DNA from: Mesonia aquimarina
GTDB taxonomy: Bacteria; Bacteroidota; Bacteroidia; Flavobacteriales; Flavobacteriaceae
Reading direction: 5' to 3'
DNA length: 64,000 bases
Assembly (NCBI RefSeq): GCF_003667275.1
Contig: NZ_RCNV01000006.1
Span: 62,001 to 126,000, forward strand
Below, piece by piece: positions 61,163 through 64,000 of this stretch; positions within the stretch are counted from its first letter, which is position 1; each line of letters starts with the position of its first letter. The notes below the pieces were generated by a model, which worked only from the letters and a program-made list of their open reading frames with translations, was not told the origin of the DNA and did not search any database. Position numbers and translations under genes: made by a program.

Positions 61163-62057
61163 TTCTCTCTAAAACATTAATATCTTTCATAATGGATAAA
61201 TATAGAGAATCTGTAATAACGGTGTCTGAGGTTATTTTTATGTCATATCTTGTATTTTCTTTTACAGGGACGTAATTTTCTAAAGAGTCTTGATTATTTA
61301 TTATATTCATTGTTGTTTTATAGGGGAAAATATTTTTCATTTCGTAACCATTTTCTAAGAACATTAGTGTAGAATCATCATTATTAAAAAAACTTCTTGT
61401 TTTCCAGGACACGTTTACTTTATCTTGAAGATATTTTTTTTGTTGTAGCTGTCCTTCTTTATATGGGAAATCTTGTACTGCTAAAATCACCAGCGCATTA
61501 AAAGCGATATGAAGTAAAATCGCTTTTTTTAATGAATAATTTATTACATACCAACAGAAAAAGAAGCCAAAGCCAAGGTAATAACCAGATGTAATCAAAA
61601 AAGGGAGAATAGCTGTATTAAATGTTGCTGTATGACCAAATGAGAAAACAATACTGCTTATAGAGACTCTAAATAAAAGTGAGTGTTTGGTTTTTAAAAA
61701 CTTATAAGGAACAAAGTAGATAAATATTCCCGTAATAATAAATATAGATTTTAGAATTAAATTGGGTGCTGAAAGCAAAAAAGTTAAGAGGCAAAAAATT
61801 GTAAAGCCTACTATTTTAGTGATTTTATTTTTTGCCAAAAAACCTCTGTTGCCCAACTCTTCAATAATAGGTAAAATTATGATCGGGAATAATAAACCAT
61901 CTATCCACAAACTTAAATCTGAATCTATTATTTGAGAATTATTACGTTGGTTAATATATTCTTCAGAAATATCAGGAAATAATAAATTTAAAATAAAGTA
62001 TTGGCAGATTAAAACTCCTGCTACCAATAGTAAAGAATTATTTTTTTTATGTTTCAT
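61155..62057 (-). CDS. CPBP-family intramembrane glutamic protease
   Basis: A 300-residue membrane protein with about seven helices. The CPBP/Abi motifs are visible: EELGNR (Glu66, Glu67, Arg71), FSFGH (Phe138, His142), and HIAFN (His183, Asn187). These form the active site of CAAX-like or bacteriocin-related membrane proteases. The C-terminal 100 residues are soluble and unusual (KTRSFFNNDDSTLMFLENGY). The substrate is unknown. It is followed on the opposite strand by the C39-like gene. Confidence 0.88.
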   Translation of the reverse strand: MKHKKNNSLLLVAGVLICQYFILNLLFPDISEEYINQRNNSQIIDSDLSLWIDGLLFPIIILPIIEELGNRGFLAKNKITKIVGFTIFCLLTFLLSAPNLILKSIFIITGIFIYFVPYKFLKTKHSLLFRVSISSIVFSFGHTATFNTAILPFLITSGYYLGFGFFFCWYVINYSLKKAILLHIAFNALVILAVQDFPYKEGQLQQKKYLQDKVNVSWKTRSFFNNDDSTLMFLENGYEMKNIFPYKTTMNIINNQDSLENYVPVKENTRYDIKITSDTVITDSLYLSIMKDINVLERIK

Positions 62058-62069
62058 CTTTTATAAGCA

Positions 62070-62783
62070 TTACATCTTTACATAAAAATCTTGAACAAGT
62101 TTTTTATAGTCTTCTGTATAAATGTGACGATCTTTTTCAATAACTAAGTTGGTTTGTTCAAGACTAGATTTTTGTTTGGAGAAAGCTAATAAACTTCTTT
62201 TGACTGGTGCTTTTTTATTGCCTTGAACATGCGTAACTTTATTAAGGTACAAATTTTCTGCAGTGGCAAGTTGACAAAATTCTTCTTCATTTTTATAAGG
62301 AATGATTGCCGAAAAATTTCCTTGAGGTGATAATAATTTGCTGACTGCTTGTAAAAGCTCTTTAAAAGGAAGTGATTCTGTAAAACGAGCGGTATTTCTA
62401 TCTTCTTCGGGCGACGTAAATGTATCTTCATAAAATGGTGGATTGCTAATAATGCAATCGTAGGTGTCGTCTATTTCTTCTGCAAATTCAGCTAAACTTG
62501 CGTGATAGCAAAACAAGCGATCGTTCCACGGACTTTGTTCAAAATTTTCTACGCATTGCTCGTAAGCATTGGGTTCTATCTCTACAGCATCAATAAGCTC
62601 TGCTGAAGAACGTTGGGCTAACATTAAGGCAATAACGCCGGTGCCTGCGCCAATATCTAAAACACTAAATGGATGATGGTTTATAGATGCCCAAGCTCCT
62701 AATAAAACGCCATCAGTACCTATTTTCATCGCACAACGATCTTGCTGAACCGTAAATTCTTTAAATTGAAAAGGTGCTGCCAT
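62070..62783 (-). CDS. tRNA1(Val) (adenine(37)-N6)-methyltransferase
   Basis: A 237-residue SAM-dependent N6-adenine methyltransferase, YfiC/TrmN6-like. MKIGTDGVLLGAWA is characteristic, VLDIGAGTGVIALMLAQRS binds SAM, and IISNPPFYED is the catalytic NPPF motif. The next gene downstream is the CPBP protease, 12 bases away. It follows rimM in this minus-strand direction. Confidence 0.93.
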   Translation of the reverse strand: MAAPFQFKEFTVQQDRCAMKIGTDGVLLGAWASINHHPFSVLDIGAGTGVIALMLAQRSSAELIDAVEIEPNAYEQCVENFEQSPWNDRLFCYHASLAEFAEEIDDTYDCIISNPPFYEDTFTSPEEDRNTARFTESLPFKELLQAVSKLLSPQGNFSAIIPYKNEEEFCQLATAENLYLNKVTHVQGNKKAPVKRSLLAFSKQKSSLEQTNLVIEKDRHIYTEDYKKLVQDFYVKM

Positions 62784-62874
62784 AAAATTATAATAAAAAG
62801 AATTGATGAAATTTTTCCAGTATTTTTTGAAATAAAAGATTTTGATCTATTAGTCAATAAATCTTAGATAATAA

Positions 62875-63399
62875 TTAAAGATACATTTCAATAAGGCCTT
62901 CAGGAACATCAACAAAAAGTTGCTTATTCTTTTTGTCTATAGATTGAATAAAATCATCATTCACCGGAATTAATACTTGTTTTCCTTGATGATCAATTTC
63001 AAATAAGGTCTGTGGAGAAGAATCGTTAACGCCGGTAATTTTACCCACCTTGCCAAAATTTTTATCAATAACCAAAAAGTCAATGATCTCGTGAAAGTAA
63101 AATTGATCATCTCTTAGTGGTGGAAGTTCAGATAACGGCAGATATACCTCACATTTTAAAAGATCGTCGGCATCATCTTCGTTTTCTACATCTTCAAATT
63201 GAACGCGTAATAATTGACTGCGTTGTAGTGAGCTTTTTTCAATAAAAAATGGAATCAAATTTTTGTTATATTCAACAAAAACTGATTCCATTTTTAAATA
63301 ATGTTCAGGATCGTCGGTATCTAATTTGATAAGCAACTCACCTTTAAAGCTAAATTTACTAACGATTTTACCAAGATAGAAACATTCTTCTTTGCGCAT
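62875..63399 (-). CDS. rimM: Ribosome maturation factor RimM
   Basis: A 174-residue protein with an N-terminal RimM domain (LGKIVSKFSFKGELLIKLDT) and a C-terminal PRC-barrel (FYFHEIIDFLVIDKNFGKVG, then QVLIPVNDDFIQSIDKKNKQ). It assists 30S head assembly by acting on S19-binding regions. It lies 14 bases downstream of rpsP, the conserved order. Confidence 0.96.
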   Translation of the reverse strand: MRKEECFYLGKIVSKFSFKGELLIKLDTDDPEHYLKMESVFVEYNKNLIPFFIEKSSLQRSQLLRVQFEDVENEDDADDLLKCEVYLPLSELPPLRDDQFYFHEIIDFLVIDKNFGKVGKITGVNDSSPQTLFEIDHQGKQVLIPVNDDFIQSIDKKNKQLFVDVPEGLIEMYL

Positions 63400-63413
63400 T
63401 CGTTAGTTTTTTT

Positions 63414-63989
63414 TTAGTTAGATTTAGACTCTTTTTCTTCTGCTTTAGCTTCCTCAGCAGTTTCGTTGTCTACTTCTTTTTCAGCATCAGCTTCTGGCTC
63501 ACCTTCTTCGGTTACTGCAGCTGCTTCAGCTTCTTGTTGTGCCGCTTTGTATTCTGCTTCACGTTTTTCGTTCACTTCTTTTTCAGCAGCTAAAGCTTTA
63601 GCTCTCGCTTCTTCTTCAGCTTTGGTAAGGTTTTCACGTTTAGAATCGATAGAAGATTCTTTTTCTTCTAACCAAGCGTTAAATTTCTTTTCAGCTTCCT
63701 CTTCTGTTAACGCTCCTTTACGAACACCTCCAGCCAAGTGATTTTTTAACAAAGCACCTTTGTAAGAAAGAATGTTACGAGCCGTATCTGTTGGCTGCGC
63801 TCCATTTTGTAACCACTTTACAGAACTATCTACATCTAATTGAATAGTTGCAGGATTAGTTGTTGGATTGTAGATTCCTAGTTTTTCTAAGAATTTACCA
63901 TCTCTTTTTGCGCGTGCATCTGCAGCAACAATCCAATAAAAAGGTTTACCTTTCTTTCCGTGTCTTTGTAATCTAATTTTTACAGGCAT
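63414..63989 (-). CDS. rpsP: 30S ribosomal protein S16 with long acidic C-terminal tail
   Basis: A 191-residue protein. The first 80 residues are canonical S16 (KIRLQRHGKKGKPFYWIVAA, then GKFLEKLGIYNP, and WLQNGAQPTDTARNILSYKG). About 100 further residues form a Glu/Ala/Lys-rich, low-complexity coiled-coil-like tail, common in Bacteroidota but absent in most bacteria. It heads the rpsP-rimM-tRNA methyltransferase operon. The promoter lies outside the window. Confidence 0.95.
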   Translation of the reverse strand: MPVKIRLQRHGKKGKPFYWIVAADARAKRDGKFLEKLGIYNPTTNPATIQLDVDSSVKWLQNGAQPTDTARNILSYKGALLKNHLAGGVRKGALTEEEAEKKFNAWLEEKESSIDSKRENLTKAEEEARAKALAAEKEVNEKREAEYKAAQQEAEAAAVTEEGEPEADAEKEVDNETAEEAKAEEKESKSN

Positions 63990-64000
63990 AATGAATTAAA

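Noticed and set aside
63466-63741. Ser/Ala-rich plus-strand ORF opposite rpsP
   Set aside because: It is the antisense of the Glu/Ala/Lys tail of S16, a typical low-complexity shadow.

Overview
This window is AT-rich chromosomal DNA from a member of the Bacteroidota, almost certainly a marine-type Flavobacteriaceae bacterium (Gramella/Mesonia-like). Supporting signs are the mevalonate-type HMG-CoA reductase next to a GYDIA-type GHMP kinase, many Bacteroidota-restricted families (DUF3098, DUF3127, DUF4271, DUF4296, DUF2490), surface lipoproteins with a Cys-Ser-Asp-Asp export signature, a TonB-dependent receptor with a carboxypeptidase-regulatory domain, genes without clear Shine-Dalgarno sequences, and TAnnTTTG-type -7 promoter elements. 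I saw no tRNA, rRNA, CRISPR array, insertion sequence or prophage.

Layout. 1-2.7 kb: end of an outer-membrane phospholipase A, then the GHMP kinase/HMG-CoA reductase pair. 2.8-9.2 kb: a peptide-use cluster (dipeptidyl peptidase IV, two POT transporters, a secreted thioredoxin). 9.3-14 kb, minus strand: ComEC, an NlpC/P60 lipoprotein, LpxB, a small membrane protein and SurE. 14.2-21.4 kb: tail-specific protease, DppC-type permease, HIT protein, histidine kinase, flavin reductase, a DUF3127 protein with an SSB-like tail, and Aat. 21.4-24.8 kb: DUF2490 protein, a secreted hypothetical, Tag, a thioredoxin-like protein, a decayed DUF3575-like fragment and TruB. 24.9-26.3 kb: a PNGase F-type lipoprotein between truB and uppP. 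26.3-28.6 kb: uppP, DUF3098 protein, a small ORF and ftsX. 28.7-33 kb: a leuS carrying three in-frame palindromic insertions, a zinc metallopeptidase, and repeat-rich spacers. 33-43 kb: saccharopine dehydrogenase-like protein, pckA, hemD-like gene, DUF4271, GT2, dihydroorotase, DUF4296, epimerase, tyrS. 43-51 kb: LuxE-like protein, a duplicated beta-helix surface lipoprotein, its TonB receptor and a divergent PhoB/PhoR-like two-component system. 51-64 kb: glycosyltransferase, trmB, LysE-type exporter, alkyltransferase-like protein, Fe-S cluster genes (Mrp, NifU, reductase, ferredoxin), a probable metal-handling pair, DUF3050, a micro Cys-rich ORF, glutaryl-CoA dehydrogenase, a degenerate C39-like protein facing a CPBP protease, trmN6, rimM and rpsP.

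Most of the window is ordinary housekeeping. The most unusual signals are (i) a family of paired-hairpin palindromes that sits in frame inside leuS and also inside a terminator-like inverted repeat; (ii) a surface PNGase F-type glycoamidase that appears to interrupt a conserved gene block; (iii) the TonB receptor plus duplicated beta-helix lipoprotein plus two-component system without SusD; (iv) small overlooked proteins (30-residue Cys-rich ORF, C39-like domain without catalytic residues, Cys-motif protein next to a His/Met-rich outer-membrane protein).
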